Of a stretch of DNA of 64,000 nucleotides, positions 1-10,281 are shown in pieces; positions within the stretch are counted from its first letter, which is position 1, and every line of letters begins with the position of its first letter. The DNA is from an uncultured Pelagibacteraceae bacterium. Its GTDB lineage: Bacteria; Pseudomonadota; Alphaproteobacteria; Pelagibacterales; Pelagibacteraceae. The DNA lies in NCBI GenBank assembly GCA_902594915.1, contig CACJOA010000001.1:78832-142831 (forward strand). The letters run 5' to 3'. A model generated the notes under the pieces. It saw only the letters and a program-made list of their open reading frames with translations, was not told where the DNA came from and did no database searches. The position numbers were made by a program, and so were the translations under genes.

Positions 1-648
1 TAAAACTTTATTGACATATGTTCTACTTCTTTGGGCGACAGTGTACCACTGAGGTCTGTTTTTAAGTTTAAATAGACCATGATTTTGAAAAAATTTTAGA
101 AAAAAATTCATAGGCATTTTACCTGCTTCATATGGTGGCATAGACCAAATTGCAGATACCATTGGTATAATGTGGTAATTAATAAAACCTTTGGACCATT
201 TATTTTTTTTTAAAAAATCATCTAAAGTTATTTTTTGATCAATTTCTGAGATATTGTCGCAAGTTTTATAAAATTTTAAAATATCAAAAAACATTTTGAG
301 AAATTCAATATTCAATAAGTTAGATTTGTTGGCAAAAATACCTGATAAACCTTTACCACAATACTCATAATTAGTGTCTTCTACAGAAACAGAAAATGAC
401 ATATCGCTTTTTTCAATTTCAATATCAATCTCTTTAAAAAAATTTATTAAATTTGGATATGTTTGATGATTAAATACAATAAATCCCACATCGACAGATA
501 TTTTTTTTTCATTAAGAATTGCATCAACGGTATAAGAGTGACCTCCAAAATGATTCTCTCTCTCAAAAAGATCTACATGATGATTTTTTGATAAATAATA
601 AGCTGCGCTTAAGCCTGATATACCTGAGCCAATTACAGCTACTTTCAT
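1..648 (-). CDS. FAD/NAD(P)-binding oxidoreductase (amine-oxidase-like), C-terminus truncated by window edge
   Basis: Open reverse frame read by eye from CAT at 646-648: MKVAVIGSGISGLSAAYYLSKNHHVDLFERENHFGGHSYTVDA..., Rossmann GxGxxG motif; runs off the left edge so absent from the ORF track. Confidence 0.85.
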   Translation of the reverse strand, partial: MKVAVIGSGISGLSAAYYLSKNHHVDLFERENHFGGHSYTVDAILNEKKISVDVGFIVFNHQTYPNLINFFKEIDIEIEKSDMSFSVSVEDTNYEYCGKGLSGIFANKSNLLNIEFLKMFFDILKFYKTCDNISEIDQKITLDDFLKKNKWSKGFINYHIIPMVSAIWSMPPYEAGKMPMNFFLKFFQNHGLFKLKNRPQWYTVAQRSRTYVNKVL

Positions 649-651
649 TAA

Positions 652-3522
652 TTAAGCTGCATCTTCTTTAAATTCATCCATACTAGGACAAGTACAAAAG
701 ATATTCTTATCTCCATAAACATTATCTACTCGCGCAACAGGTGGCCAAAATTTATTTAATTTTAAAAATTTAGCTGGATAAGCTGCTTCCTCTCTAGAAT
801 AATTGTGTTTCCAGTCATCTGAAGCAAGCTCCATATCTGTATGAGGAGCATTCTTAATCGGATTATCAGCTTTATCAAATTTTCCAGACTTAATTTTATC
901 TATTTCTTGTTTTATATTAATTAATGTGTCACAGAATCTATCAAGCTCTGATAAACTCTCACTTTCAGTGGGTTCAATCATCATAGTACCAGCAACTGGC
1001 CATGACATTGTTGGAGCATGAAACCCATAATCAATTAATCTTTTGGCAATATCTTCTTCAGTAACTCCAGTCTCAGACTTAATTGTTCTGATATCAATTA
1101 TACATTCATGCGCTACGTTACCTTTTGAACCTTTATATAAAATAGGAAAATGATCTTTAAGTCTATTAGCAATATAATTGGCATTCAAAATTGCAATTTT
1201 AGTTGCAAGTTTAAGTCCTTCAGACCCCATCATCTTAATGTACATCCATGAAATTGATAAAATACTTGAGCTTCCCCAAGGAGCAGCTGAAACTGCACCA
1301 ATTCCTGTTGCGGGCCCACAATCTTTGACAACTGGATGATTAGGCAGATATACTTGCAAATGTCTTTTACATGCAATCGGTCCCATTCCAGGTCCTCCTC
1401 CACCATGTGGGATACAAAATGTTTTATGTAAGTTAATATGACAAACATCTGGACCAAAATTTCCAGGTTTTGCGATTCCTACTAGGGCATTTAAATTTGC
1501 TCCATCCATATAAACTTGACCTCCGTGTTTATGAATTAAATCACAAATGTCTGATATTTTTTCCTCAAAAACTCCATGTGTGGATGGATAGGTGACCATT
1601 AGCGCTCCAAGATTTTCAGAATGTAATTCGGTTTTTTTCTTTAAATCTTCAAAATCAACATTTCCCTCTTTATCGCAATTAACTACAACAACTTTCATTC
1701 CGACCATTTGAGCACTTGCTGGATTAGTTCCATGTGCTGAACTTGGTATTAAACATATATTTCTATTATTATCGCCTCTATCTAGATGATATTTTCTTAT
1801 TACCATTAACCCTGCATATTCACCTTGAGCACCTGCATTGGGCTGAAGTGAAACTCCTGAAAAACCAGTAATTGATCTTAACCAATTTTTAAGATCTGTG
1901 AACATTGTTCTATATCCTTCCATTTGTTCAATAGGTACAAACGGATGAGGCTCTGCTAATTCTCTCCATGAAATAGGTATCATTTCTGCAGTAGCATTTA
2001 ATTTCATTGTACATGAGCCTAAGGCAATCATAGTTCGATTGAGAGCTATATCTTTGTCTTCTAACTTCTTAAGATATCTAAGCATTTCTGTTTCTGAATG
2101 ATATGAGTTAAAAACAGGATGTTCTAAATATTTAGAAGTTCTTAATAAATTTTTTGGTAGATTAGGTAAACTTACTGTAGGATCCTCTTTTTTAATGGAC
2201 TCCGCAGCGTTAAAAATTTTTAATAATTGATTTACTCTATAAACATTTTTCTTTTCATCAAAAGAAACAGCAAGCATTTCTGAATTTACTTTTCTAATAT
2301 TTACTTTTTGAACTAAAGCATTTTTAAAAATTTGATCAGTCTTTTCTTTAGTAATAATTGTTACAGTATCAAAAAAATAATCTGAATATAATTCATATCC
2401 AGATTGCTTTATTTTATCAGCAAAATTTTTTGCTAATTGAGATACTCTCTCAGAAATATTTCTTATTCCATTTGGACCATGATAAATAGCATATGCCGCA
2501 GAAACTATTGCTAATAAAGCCTGTGCAGTACAAATATTACTTGTAGCTTTATCTCTTCTGATATGTTGCTCTCTGGTCTGAAGTGATAACCTGTAAGCTT
2601 TATTTCCATGTCTATCTACTGAAACACCAACTATTCTTCCTGGCATAGATCTTTTATATTCATCTTTGGTAGCAAAAAAAGCTGCATGCGGTCCTCCATA
2701 ACCCATTGGAATACCGAACCTTTGAGAACTACCAACTGCAATATCAGCTCCAAGCTCTCTTGGTGTTTTTAGTTTAGCAAGAGCTAGAAGATCACATGCT
2801 AAAATTGCTTTACCATTTTTTTTATGAATCTTGCTTATTGCCTCACTTGGATCTTTAATATCACCTAAAGTTCCAGGATACTGTAAAATTCCACAAACAA
2901 TATCCTCTCTTAACTGTTCAAAAATTTTGTCCTCATTTCCAACAAGAACTTTTAGACCCATAGGCTCTGCTCTAGTTTGTATAACGTTAATTGTTTGTGG
3001 GTGACAATTTTCTGAGACAAAAACTAAATTACTGTCACTTTTATTTAGTCTGTGACTTAAACCCATAGCCTCTGCTGCAGCTGTGCCTTCATCAAGTAAA
3101 GATGCATTTGCAATATCCATTCCTGTAAAATCAACAATCATTTGTTGAAAGTTTAATAACATTTCTAATCTTCCTTGAGCTACCTCAGGCTGATAGGGTG
3201 TATAAGAAGTATACCAACCTGGATTTTCTAATATATTTCTTAAAATTACATATGGTGTATACGTTCCATAATAACCCATACCAATAAAATTTGAGTAAAT
3301 TTGATTTTTTTTTGAAATTGCTTTTAGTTTTCTTAACGCTTCATATTCCGAATTCGACTCACCAATATTGAGTTCGCCCTTAAACTGTATTTTTTCTGGC
3401 ACAGTATTTTCTATTAAATCATCCAGAGATTTATAATTTAGTTTTTTTAGCATTTTTAATTGATCCTCTTCTGAAGGACCGATATGTCTTTTTAAAAAAT
3501 CTTTTTGTGAATTTTGTAACAT
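652..3522 (-). CDS. gcvP: Glycine dehydrogenase (decarboxylating), P-protein
   Basis: 956 aa; full-length GcvP with PLP motif ...CHINLHKTFCIPHGGGGPGMGPI; adjacent to gcvH and gcvT. Confidence 0.98.
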   Translation of the reverse strand: MLQNSQKDFLKRHIGPSEEDQLKMLKKLNYKSLDDLIENTVPEKIQFKGELNIGESNSEYEALRKLKAISKKNQIYSNFIGMGYYGTYTPYVILRNILENPGWYTSYTPYQPEVAQGRLEMLLNFQQMIVDFTGMDIANASLLDEGTAAAEAMGLSHRLNKSDSNLVFVSENCHPQTINVIQTRAEPMGLKVLVGNEDKIFEQLREDIVCGILQYPGTLGDIKDPSEAISKIHKKNGKAILACDLLALAKLKTPRELGADIAVGSSQRFGIPMGYGGPHAAFFATKDEYKRSMPGRIVGVSVDRHGNKAYRLSLQTREQHIRRDKATSNICTAQALLAIVSAAYAIYHGPNGIRNISERVSQLAKNFADKIKQSGYELYSDYFFDTVTIITKEKTDQIFKNALVQKVNIRKVNSEMLAVSFDEKKNVYRVNQLLKIFNAAESIKKEDPTVSLPNLPKNLLRTSKYLEHPVFNSYHSETEMLRYLKKLEDKDIALNRTMIALGSCTMKLNATAEMIPISWRELAEPHPFVPIEQMEGYRTMFTDLKNWLRSITGFSGVSLQPNAGAQGEYAGLMVIRKYHLDRGDNNRNICLIPSSAHGTNPASAQMVGMKVVVVNCDKEGNVDFEDLKKKTELHSENLGALMVTYPSTHGVFEEKISDICDLIHKHGGQVYMDGANLNALVGIAKPGNFGPDVCHINLHKTFCIPHGGGGPGMGPIACKRHLQVYLPNHPVVKDCGPATGIGAVSAAPWGSSSILSISWMYIKMMGSEGLKLATKIAILNANYIANRLKDHFPILYKGSKGNVAHECIIDIRTIKSETGVTEEDIAKRLIDYGFHAPTMSWPVAGTMMIEPTESESLSELDRFCDTLINIKQEIDKIKSGKFDKADNPIKNAPHTDMELASDDWKHNYSREEAAYPAKFLKLNKFWPPVARVDNVYGDKNIFCTCPSMDEFKEDAA

Positions 3523-3902
3523 TATGCTGAGCTCTCCTTTGCAAATTTATCGTACTCATCTTTGTTCATTAAAGTATCCATCTCTGACTTATCTTTAATT
3601 TTCAATTTAAAGAACCAAGCAGAATTTTCTGGATCTTGATTTATTTTTGATGGGTCATCAACAATAGATTGATTTAAATCAACAACTTCGCCACTTACAG
3701 GCGTATATACATCACTTGCAGCTTTTGTCGATTCTACTACCCCTGCTGTTCCATCTTTTTCTACATTAGATCCTTTTTCTGGAAGTTCAGCAAAAACTAT
3801 ATCGCCTAGCATTTCTGTTGCATGTTTGGTTATCCCAATAGTGGCTATATCTCCCTCTAATTTAATCCACTCGTGCTCTTTAGAAAATTTTACTTCACTC
3901 AT
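3522..3902 (-). CDS. gcvH: Glycine cleavage system H protein
   Basis: 126 aa; lipoyl-lysine region [21 protein letters not shown]. Confidence 0.98.
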   Translation of the reverse strand: MSEVKFSKEHEWIKLEGDIATIGITKHATEMLGDIVFAELPEKGSNVEKDGTAGVVESTKAASDVYTPVSGEVVDLNQSIVDDPSKINQDPENSAWFFKLKIKDKSEMDTLMNKDEYDKFAKESSA

Positions 3903-5023
3903 TAATTAACTCCTTTTACATAACTTTTTTTGTAAAAAGGCAAACTACAAATTGTAGCTGGATGCTTTTTACCTCTAACCTCTAAAAATATTTTAGTATT
4001 TTTTTTTGAAAATTCATTTTCCACGTATCCCATGGCCACAGGGCCATTAACACTTGGTCCAAACGTTCCGCTTGTTATTTCACCAATTTCTAAATCGGAT
4101 TCATTATAAATTTTAGTTTTTTCTCTAGCGATTATTTTTCCCTCTGGCTTTATCCCTACTCTTATCTTGCTCACTCCATTGGTTAATTGTTTAGTTATTA
4201 TATCTGATCCAATAAAGTTTCCTTTTAAAATTCTCTCTTTTGAAATAGCCCATTTCAAATTTGCCTCAACTGGAGTCTTGTCTTTACTTAGTTCATGACC
4301 ATACAGGCATAGACCGGCTTCTAATCTTAAAGTATCTCTTGCTCCAAGACCAATTAATTTTGCACCTTTGTCAATTAATCTTCTTGTAAACCGGTCTGCA
4401 AATTCATTAGTTAGTGATACCTCGAAACCATCTTCACCTGTATATCCTGATCTCGTAACGTAAATGTTGTAATCGTCCAGTATAAACCAATTGCCTGACA
4501 TAAAATTTAAATTTTCAACACCTTGAATAACACTTTTTAAAATTTCTACAGATTTAGGACCCTGAATTGCGATTAGAGATCTTTCTTCATCTAAAATCAT
4601 TTTATATTTATCGTTCAATAGTTCTTTTAAAATTTTATAATCATTTTCTTTGCAAGCAGCGTTTAAAATAATTAAAAAACCATCTTTGATTTTAGTAATT
4701 ATTAAATCATCATAAATTCCAGCATTGTCACTCATTAAAAAACTATATTTTGAGTGGTTTAACTTTAAATTTTTTAGGTCCAATGGAAAAATTCTCTCTA
4801 AATCATTAACTAAATCCTCTTGGCCATAGATAAATAATTGACCCATATGCGAAACATCAAAAATACCGGAATGGTTTCTTGTGTATCTATGTTCTTCAAC
4901 AATACCCTCCGAATATTGAATTGGCATTTGGTATCCTGCAAATTCTACAAATTTTGCTTTGCTGGCCTGATGCAATTGATAAAGCGATGTTTTTTTTATA
5001 TCCATATTAACTCTTTTACCCAT
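3902..5023 (-). CDS. gcvT: Aminomethyltransferase (T-protein)
   Basis: 373 aa; GcvT family motifs, heads gcvTHP operon; start may be the internal Met (MDIKKTSLY...). Confidence 0.97.
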   Translation of the reverse strand: MGKRVNMDIKKTSLYQLHQASKAKFVEFAGYQMPIQYSEGIVEEHRYTRNHSGIFDVSHMGQLFIYGQEDLVNDLERIFPLDLKNLKLNHSKYSFLMSDNAGIYDDLIITKIKDGFLIILNAACKENDYKILKELLNDKYKMILDEERSLIAIQGPKSVEILKSVIQGVENLNFMSGNWFILDDYNIYVTRSGYTGEDGFEVSLTNEFADRFTRRLIDKGAKLIGLGARDTLRLEAGLCLYGHELSKDKTPVEANLKWAISKERILKGNFIGSDIITKQLTNGVSKIRVGIKPEGKIIAREKTKIYNESDLEIGEITSGTFGPSVNGPVAMGYVENEFSKKNTKIFLEVRGKKHPATICSLPFYKKSYVKGVN

Positions 5024-5027
5024 CTGT

Positions 5028-5160
5028 ATATTTGCCTGAGAGTTTTGCTCCTTCGGCGAGAACTTAATCTCTTTCCAGAGTTAATATGTTACGGTCCTTT
5101 TGCCTGAGAGATTCCTGGGCAGTTGCTCCTTCGGCGCTACAAATATGTAGTCTCTCCCGT
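5028..5160 (-). promoter_or_regulatory. Tandem glycine riboswitch (two aptamers) upstream of gcvT
   Basis: Reverse complement contains two copies of the aptamer signature: GGGAGAGAC...GCGCCGAAGGAGCAACTGCCCAGGAATCTCTCAGGCAAAAGGACCG and CTCTGGAAAGAGA...CGCCGAAGGAGCAAAACTCTCAGGCAAA, directly upstream of gcvT. Confidence 0.95.
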
Positions 5161-5192
5161 AAACAAACAATTTAATTCACCTGGCAAGGATG

Positions 5193-6071
5193 TCAATGAG
5201 AAATACTTTTTTTGTTTTTATTTAAAAGTGAGTAAAATTGAAGTAATACTGCTGACAAAATAATTGCTCCACCTAATAAACCATAAATTGAAGGTCTTTC
5301 ACTTACAAATAAAAATGCCCATATAGGTCCAAGAACTGACTCTGATAACATTATAATTCCAACCATTGCAGATGGTGTTGTTCGGGCCCCTATCGTTATA
5401 AAAATAAAACCAAAGCCAACTTGAAAAAAACCTGCCAAAAATCCTAAAAAAATATCATGCGGAGATATCAAAATCTTTGTTGATAATAAATATCCAATTA
5501 AACAAGAACTTAACCCAGCAATAAATTGTGCCGGAACCATATCCACAGTTGGAAATTTTCTAATAATCATAATTAATACAGCAAAAGTTATTGGCATTGT
5601 GAAAGCTGCTAAATTTCCAGATAATTCTCCTGGGGTTAACGAGTTTCCAATCATTAAAATCACTCCAGTCAATGCTAAGATTATAGAAAATAAAGTTAAT
5701 GAAGAAATTTTTTCTTTTAAAAAAAAATATCCAAATATAGCTAAAAAAATTATTTGAAGAGAGATGATGAAATTAGTGTTTGCTACAGTAGTATTATACA
5801 TTGCATATACATAGCCACAAAAACCAAACGATAATACTATTCCTCCTATAAAACCTTGAAATCCTGAGTCATGAAAAGCTTTAAAAGTTTTTTCTTTATA
5901 GCTAATAATTAAAAAAGTAAGTACTGTTAAAGAAAAAAATAAAGACCTCCAAAATAAAATCTGCCATAACGTTGCTCCTTCAAAAGATTTTACTATTAAT
6001 CCACCTGTACTCAAACTTAAAGCTCCTAAAAAGATTAATAGAGGTCCTGGCAAATTTTTTACAATTTTCAT
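5193..6071 (-). CDS. EamA/DMT-family transporter
   Basis: 292 aa, about 10 hydrophobic segments, DMT-like repeats; overlaps pxpC by 4 nt. Confidence 0.85.
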   Translation of the reverse strand: MKIVKNLPGPLLIFLGALSLSTGGLIVKSFEGATLWQILFWRSLFFSLTVLTFLIISYKEKTFKAFHDSGFQGFIGGIVLSFGFCGYVYAMYNTTVANTNFIISLQIIFLAIFGYFFLKEKISSLTLFSIILALTGVILMIGNSLTPGELSGNLAAFTMPITFAVLIMIIRKFPTVDMVPAQFIAGLSSCLIGYLLSTKILISPHDIFLGFLAGFFQVGFGFIFITIGARTTPSAMVGIIMLSESVLGPIWAFLFVSERPSIYGLLGGAIILSAVLLQFYSLLNKNKKSISH

Positions 6072-7033
6072 TTTATTTGTGAAATCAAATTCTGAGTTTC
6101 CATCTCATACAACTTAAATAAAGTTTCTGCATCTTTTAATTCAATATTTGAAAATTTTATTTTTGAACCTGACGGGATTTGAACCAACTTATCATAATCA
6201 GCACTGATTATTACTCCAATTTTAGGATAACCTCCAATTGTACCGTGATCTGATAGCATAATAATTGGATTACCATCAGGAGGCACTTGCACAACTCCTT
6301 TCATCAAACCTTCAGATGTAATATTAGGATCTTTAATATTTTCGATTGTTAATCCCTCCAGCCTCATTCCCATACGATCAGATAATTTTGAAACTTTAAA
6401 ACTCTTCTCAAAAAAATTTTTTTTTCCTTGGTCTGAAAAATAATCAAAATTAGTTCCTTTAATTACTCTAATCTGTTCTATTTTTGTATTTATATAATTT
6501 AATTTAAGATTACTTAAATCTTTATTTATTCTTGAAATGTTTATTTTTTGATTTGTTTTTAATCTTTTCCCTTTATTTGCGCCTATAATTGCTTTTGTAT
6601 TAGTTGAACAACTCCTCCATTGATACTCTAAATCAAATTCTCCACTAATAGCAAGATAGCCATAAACAGATTTATTAGTTGATAAGATATCTAATTCATC
6701 ACCACTTTCTAAAGTAAAACAATTATAACATTCACCTTTAATATGATTTTGATTTTTCTTTATTTTAAAATTCACATCACCTGTAATAACAGCGCTTATT
6801 TTTTCTCCAAAGTATTTTAACAATGGTCCTTGGTAGGCAAATTCTATAACTTGCATATTAATTTCATTTCCTGCAATTTTATTAGCTAATAAAAAATTTC
6901 TGTTATCCATTGCGCCACTAATTGGAATTCCGATATGGTTAAGATTTTTTCGACCACTATCTTGAAAAGTAGAATTGATTCCAGATCTAATAATATGTAA
7001 ATAATTTTTATCCATAAAGTTTTTTGTATTCAT
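6068..7033 (-). CDS. pxpC: 5-oxoprolinase subunit C (biotin-dependent carboxyltransferase-like)
   Basis: 321 aa; FQDSGR...HIGIPISGAMD and DHGTIGGYPKIGVI motifs; next to pxpB/pxpA. Confidence 0.9.
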   Translation of the reverse strand: MNTKNFMDKNYLHIIRSGINSTFQDSGRKNLNHIGIPISGAMDNRNFLLANKIAGNEINMQVIEFAYQGPLLKYFGEKISAVITGDVNFKIKKNQNHIKGECYNCFTLESGDELDILSTNKSVYGYLAISGEFDLEYQWRSCSTNTKAIIGANKGKRLKTNQKINISRINKDLSNLKLNYINTKIEQIRVIKGTNFDYFSDQGKKNFFEKSFKVSKLSDRMGMRLEGLTIENIKDPNITSEGLMKGVVQVPPDGNPIIMLSDHGTIGGYPKIGVIISADYDKLVQIPSGSKIKFSNIELKDAETLFKLYEMETQNLISQIK

Positions 7034-7682
7034 CGATTGTTATTCTTTCAAATACAACTGTATCTCCAGGACTTATTAAATTAGGTTTATTCTCTTTAGA
7101 ACTATCAAAAATATTAAATGGTGTATTACCAATAATATTCCAACCTCCTGGACTTTCTGAGCTATAAATATTTGTAAATTGTTCTGTAATGCCAATAGAT
7201 CCTTTAGGCACTTTTACTCTTGGTGTTTCAAGACGTTTCAATCTAATTTTTTCATCTAAATCTCCTAAAAAAGGCATTCCAGCAATAAAACCTGTCATGT
7301 AGCAAAAATATTCATTATTAAAAAAGTTTTCATAAATTTTTTCACGGTCTAATTTTAATTTTTCACTTAATCTTTTTATATCTAGTGAAAAATTTTCTTC
7401 ACAACAAACAGGTATCTTTATTTTTTCTTTGGATAAATTTTCAAATAAATCTATTTCAACATTTTCGATTTTATTTTTAAGACTTTTGTAATCGGTTTTA
7501 TTAAGATCAAATGATATAATCAACTTATTATAAGATGGTGTTAAATTATTTATGCCATCAATTTTTGTCTTCTGAAGACTTTTAAAGTACTTTATTACCA
7601 TTGAGTTGGTATCTTTATTTACCTCTTTACCAAAGTCACAATATAATCCTGCGTCACCAAGATTTGATATATTTTTAATCAT
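7008..7682 (-). CDS. pxpB: 5-oxoprolinase subunit B (KipI-like)
   Basis: 224 aa; GFIAGMPFLGDLDEKI and SPGGWNIIGNTP motifs. Confidence 0.9.
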   Translation of the reverse strand: MIKNISNLGDAGLYCDFGKEVNKDTNSMVIKYFKSLQKTKIDGINNLTPSYNKLIISFDLNKTDYKSLKNKIENVEIDLFENLSKEKIKIPVCCEENFSLDIKRLSEKLKLDREKIYENFFNNEYFCYMTGFIAGMPFLGDLDEKIRLKRLETPRVKVPKGSIGITEQFTNIYSSESPGGWNIIGNTPFNIFDSSKENKPNLISPGDTVVFERITIDEYKKLYG

Positions 7683-7703
7683 GCCATGTTATACTTAACT
7701 ATT

Positions 7704-8483
7704 ATGAGTATTGAAATTAATATAAACTGTGATTTAGGTGAAAAATCAAAACATCATTCAAATAAAAACGACCCAGATTTATTAGAAATAGTAAATTCAG
7801 CTAATGTTGCTTGTGGTTATCATGCAGGAGATGAGGAAACAATGAGTCAGGTAATAGAAATTTCAAAAAAAAATGGTGTAAGCATTGGTGCTCATCCATC
7901 ATTTAACGATCCCGAAAACTTTGGAAGAGAGAGAATAAATTTATCTTCCTCTGAAATAAAAAAATTGATTATTGATCAATATGAAATTCTACAAAATATT
8001 GCAACAAATTATGGTGAAAATGTTACACACATAAAACCCCATGGTGCATTAAATAATATGGCATGTGAAGATATTGAATTATCTAATATACTTGCAAAAA
8101 CAATTAAAGAAATAAACAAAGAGATAATTTATTTAGTACCAACAGGGTCTAAAATGGAAATAGCAGCAAAAAAACAAGATATGAGAATAGCTTGTGAAAT
8201 ATTTGCAGATAGAAATTATGAAGATGATGGAAATTTAGTTTCAAGAAAAAAATCCAATGCCCTAATTACTGATCCAAATGAAGCAAAAAGACACGTTTTA
8301 ACCATGATTAAAAATCAGGCACTTAATTGTCACAGTGGAAAAAAAATTCCTTGTGAAATAGACTCTATATGCATACATGGCGATAATATAAGTTCATTAA
8401 ATACGGCTAAATCGTTAAAAAAACATTTACTAGATAATGGACTTTTGCTTAAACCTTTAAATAAAATGGAGAAATTTTTATAA
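7704..8483 (+). CDS. pxpA: 5-oxoprolinase subunit A (LamB/YcsF family)
   Basis: MSIEININCDLGEK...; VNSANVACGYHAGD and HIKPHGALNN motifs; start trimmed from ORF 7686. Confidence 0.93.
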   Translation: MSIEININCDLGEKSKHHSNKNDPDLLEIVNSANVACGYHAGDEETMSQVIEISKKNGVSIGAHPSFNDPENFGRERINLSSSEIKKLIIDQYEILQNIATNYGENVTHIKPHGALNNMACEDIELSNILAKTIKEINKEIIYLVPTGSKMEIAAKKQDMRIACEIFADRNYEDDGNLVSRKKSNALITDPNEAKRHVLTMIKNQALNCHSGKKIPCEIDSICIHGDNISSLNTAKSLKKHLLDNGLLLKPLNKMEKFL

Positions 8484-8974
8484 TGTCAAATAAAATAATT
8501 TTAATAATATTTTTTATCTTTTCTTTTTCTTCAAATTCATTTTCCGCAGGTTCAAGTGGTGGGGACTCCTCCTCAACTAAAACAGATTACGATAAAGCTG
8601 TAACATTTGTTAAATCAGCAAAAAAATTTGAAAAAAAAGGTAAACTAGAAAAAGCAAAAAAAAACTATTCTAAAGCTCAACAACTTTTACTTAAGTATAA
8701 TAAAAAAAAGCCAAATAATCCTGATACGTTAAATTATCTTGGATTTACAACAAGAAAACTTGGTGATTATGAAAATGGTGAAAAATATTATCTTCAAGGG
8801 TTAGCTATAGACCCAAACCATATCGGTATAAATGAATATCTTGGAGAATTATACGTTGCCACTAAAAGACATAATTTGGCTGTCCAAAGATTAGAGGTTC
8901 TGAAAAATTGTAATTGTAAAGAATATGATGAACTTAAGGATATAATTGAAGGAAAAAAAGTTTCAAAATATTAA
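8483..8974 (+). CDS. Exported TPR-repeat protein
   Basis: 163 aa; hydrophobic N-terminal signal, TPR-like repeats (PDTLNYLGFTTRKLGDYENGEKYYLQGLAIDPN), C-terminal CNC. Confidence 0.75.
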   Translation: MSNKIILIIFFIFSFSSNSFSAGSSGGDSSSTKTDYDKAVTFVKSAKKFEKKGKLEKAKKNYSKAQQLLLKYNKKKPNNPDTLNYLGFTTRKLGDYENGEKYYLQGLAIDPNHIGINEYLGELYVATKRHNLAVQRLEVLKNCNCKEYDELKDIIEGKKVSKY

Positions 8975-10281
8975 TTTATATTTTGAACCATTTTTTCTGG
9001 CATCCAAAGAGCAATTTCAGGGAATATAACTACTAATATTACCGCAACTACCATTAACAAAAATAATGGGAAAGCACTTTTAGCGATAAAACCCATGTCT
9101 TTATTTGCCATACCTTGTAGTACAAATAGATTAAATCCAACAGGTGGGGTTATCTGAGCCATTTCTACAACGATTACTAAAAAAATTCCAAACCATATCA
9201 TGTCAAATCCAGCTTGCCTTATCATTGGTTCAATTATTGCCATAGTGAGAACTACAGCTGAAATACCGTCTAAAAACATTCCTAAAATTATATAAAAAAT
9301 CATTAGGACAAATATTAAAACATAAGGAGAAAGACTCATATTATTTATCCAGATTGCTAAATTCCTCGGCAAGCCAGTAAAGCCCATAGCCAGAGATAAA
9401 AATGTTGATCCAGCTAAAATAAAAGCAATCATACAAGAAGTTTTAGTGGCTCCAAGTAATGACTCCTTAAAATTCTTATAATTAAGACTTTTTTGAAAAA
9501 AAGAGAGTATCAATGCTCCAATAACACCTAGAGCAGCAGCCTCAGTTGCAGTTGCAATTCCAGCATAAATAGATCCAATAACTCCTATAATTAAAAAAAT
9601 AACAGGTAATAATTGTCTAGATCTTTTAAGTTTTTCGATGAAACTATACTCATCATCTAATTTAGGCATTTCATTTTTATGGATTAAAGACCAAAAAATT
9701 ACATATGACATAAATATAATAGCAATCATTATTCCTGGTATAATTCCGGCAATAAATAGTTTAGCAATAGACTCCTGAACTGTTACTCCATAAATAATTA
9801 AGATAATTGATGGTGGAATTAGAAGACCTAAAGTACCTGATCCAGCTAAAGTGCCAAGTAAAATTTTTTCTGGGTAATTTCTTTTACGCAGCTCAGGGAT
9901 AGACATTTTACCGACTGTAGCAACCGTCGCTGCAGATGAACCTGAAATTGCCGCAAAAAGAGCACATCCTACCACGTTTACATGAACTAAACCGCCAGGT
10001 AGTTTTTGCATCCAAGGTGATAATCCTTTAAATAAGTTTTCAGACAGTTGGGTTCTAAACAGTATTTCTCCCATCCACACAAACAATGGTAAGGCTGTTA
10101 GTGTCCACGACGAAGAAGTTCCCCATATAGTAGTTGCCATAGCGTCACCAACTGGTCTTGAGGTAAAAATCATCATACCTAATGCTGAAACACCAATCAT
10201 GCTTATGGCTACCCAAATGCCAGAGCCAAGAAAAAATAGTAAGATGCTTATAAAAAAAATTATCAAAAAAATTTCAGTCAT
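8971..10281 (-). CDS. dctM: TRAP transporter large permease subunit (DctM)
   Basis: 436 aa polytopic; DctM family motifs (GTLGLLIPPSIILIIYG). Confidence 0.94.
   Translation of the reverse strand: MTEIFLIIFFISILLFFLGSGIWVAISMIGVSALGMMIFTSRPVGDAMATTIWGTSSSWTLTALPLFVWMGEILFRTQLSENLFKGLSPWMQKLPGGLVHVNVVGCALFAAISGSSAATVATVGKMSIPELRKRNYPEKILLGTLAGSGTLGLLIPPSIILIIYGVTVQESIAKLFIAGIIPGIMIAIIFMSYVIFWSLIHKNEMPKLDDEYSFIEKLKRSRQLLPVIFLIIGVIGSIYAGIATATEAAALGVIGALILSFFQKSLNYKNFKESLLGATKTSCMIAFILAGSTFLSLAMGFTGLPRNLAIWINNMSLSPYVLIFVLMIFYIILGMFLDGISAVVLTMAIIEPMIRQAGFDMIWFGIFLVIVVEMAQITPPVGFNLFVLQGMANKDMGFIAKSAFPLFLLMVVAVILVVIFPEIALWMPEKMVQNIN

Noticed and set aside
1230-1457. 75-aa minus-strand ORF inside gcvP
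   Set aside because: Alternative-frame ORF within conserved gcvP
4838-5107. 89-aa plus-strand ORF
   Set aside because: Antisense to gcvT and through the glycine riboswitch; no protein-like features
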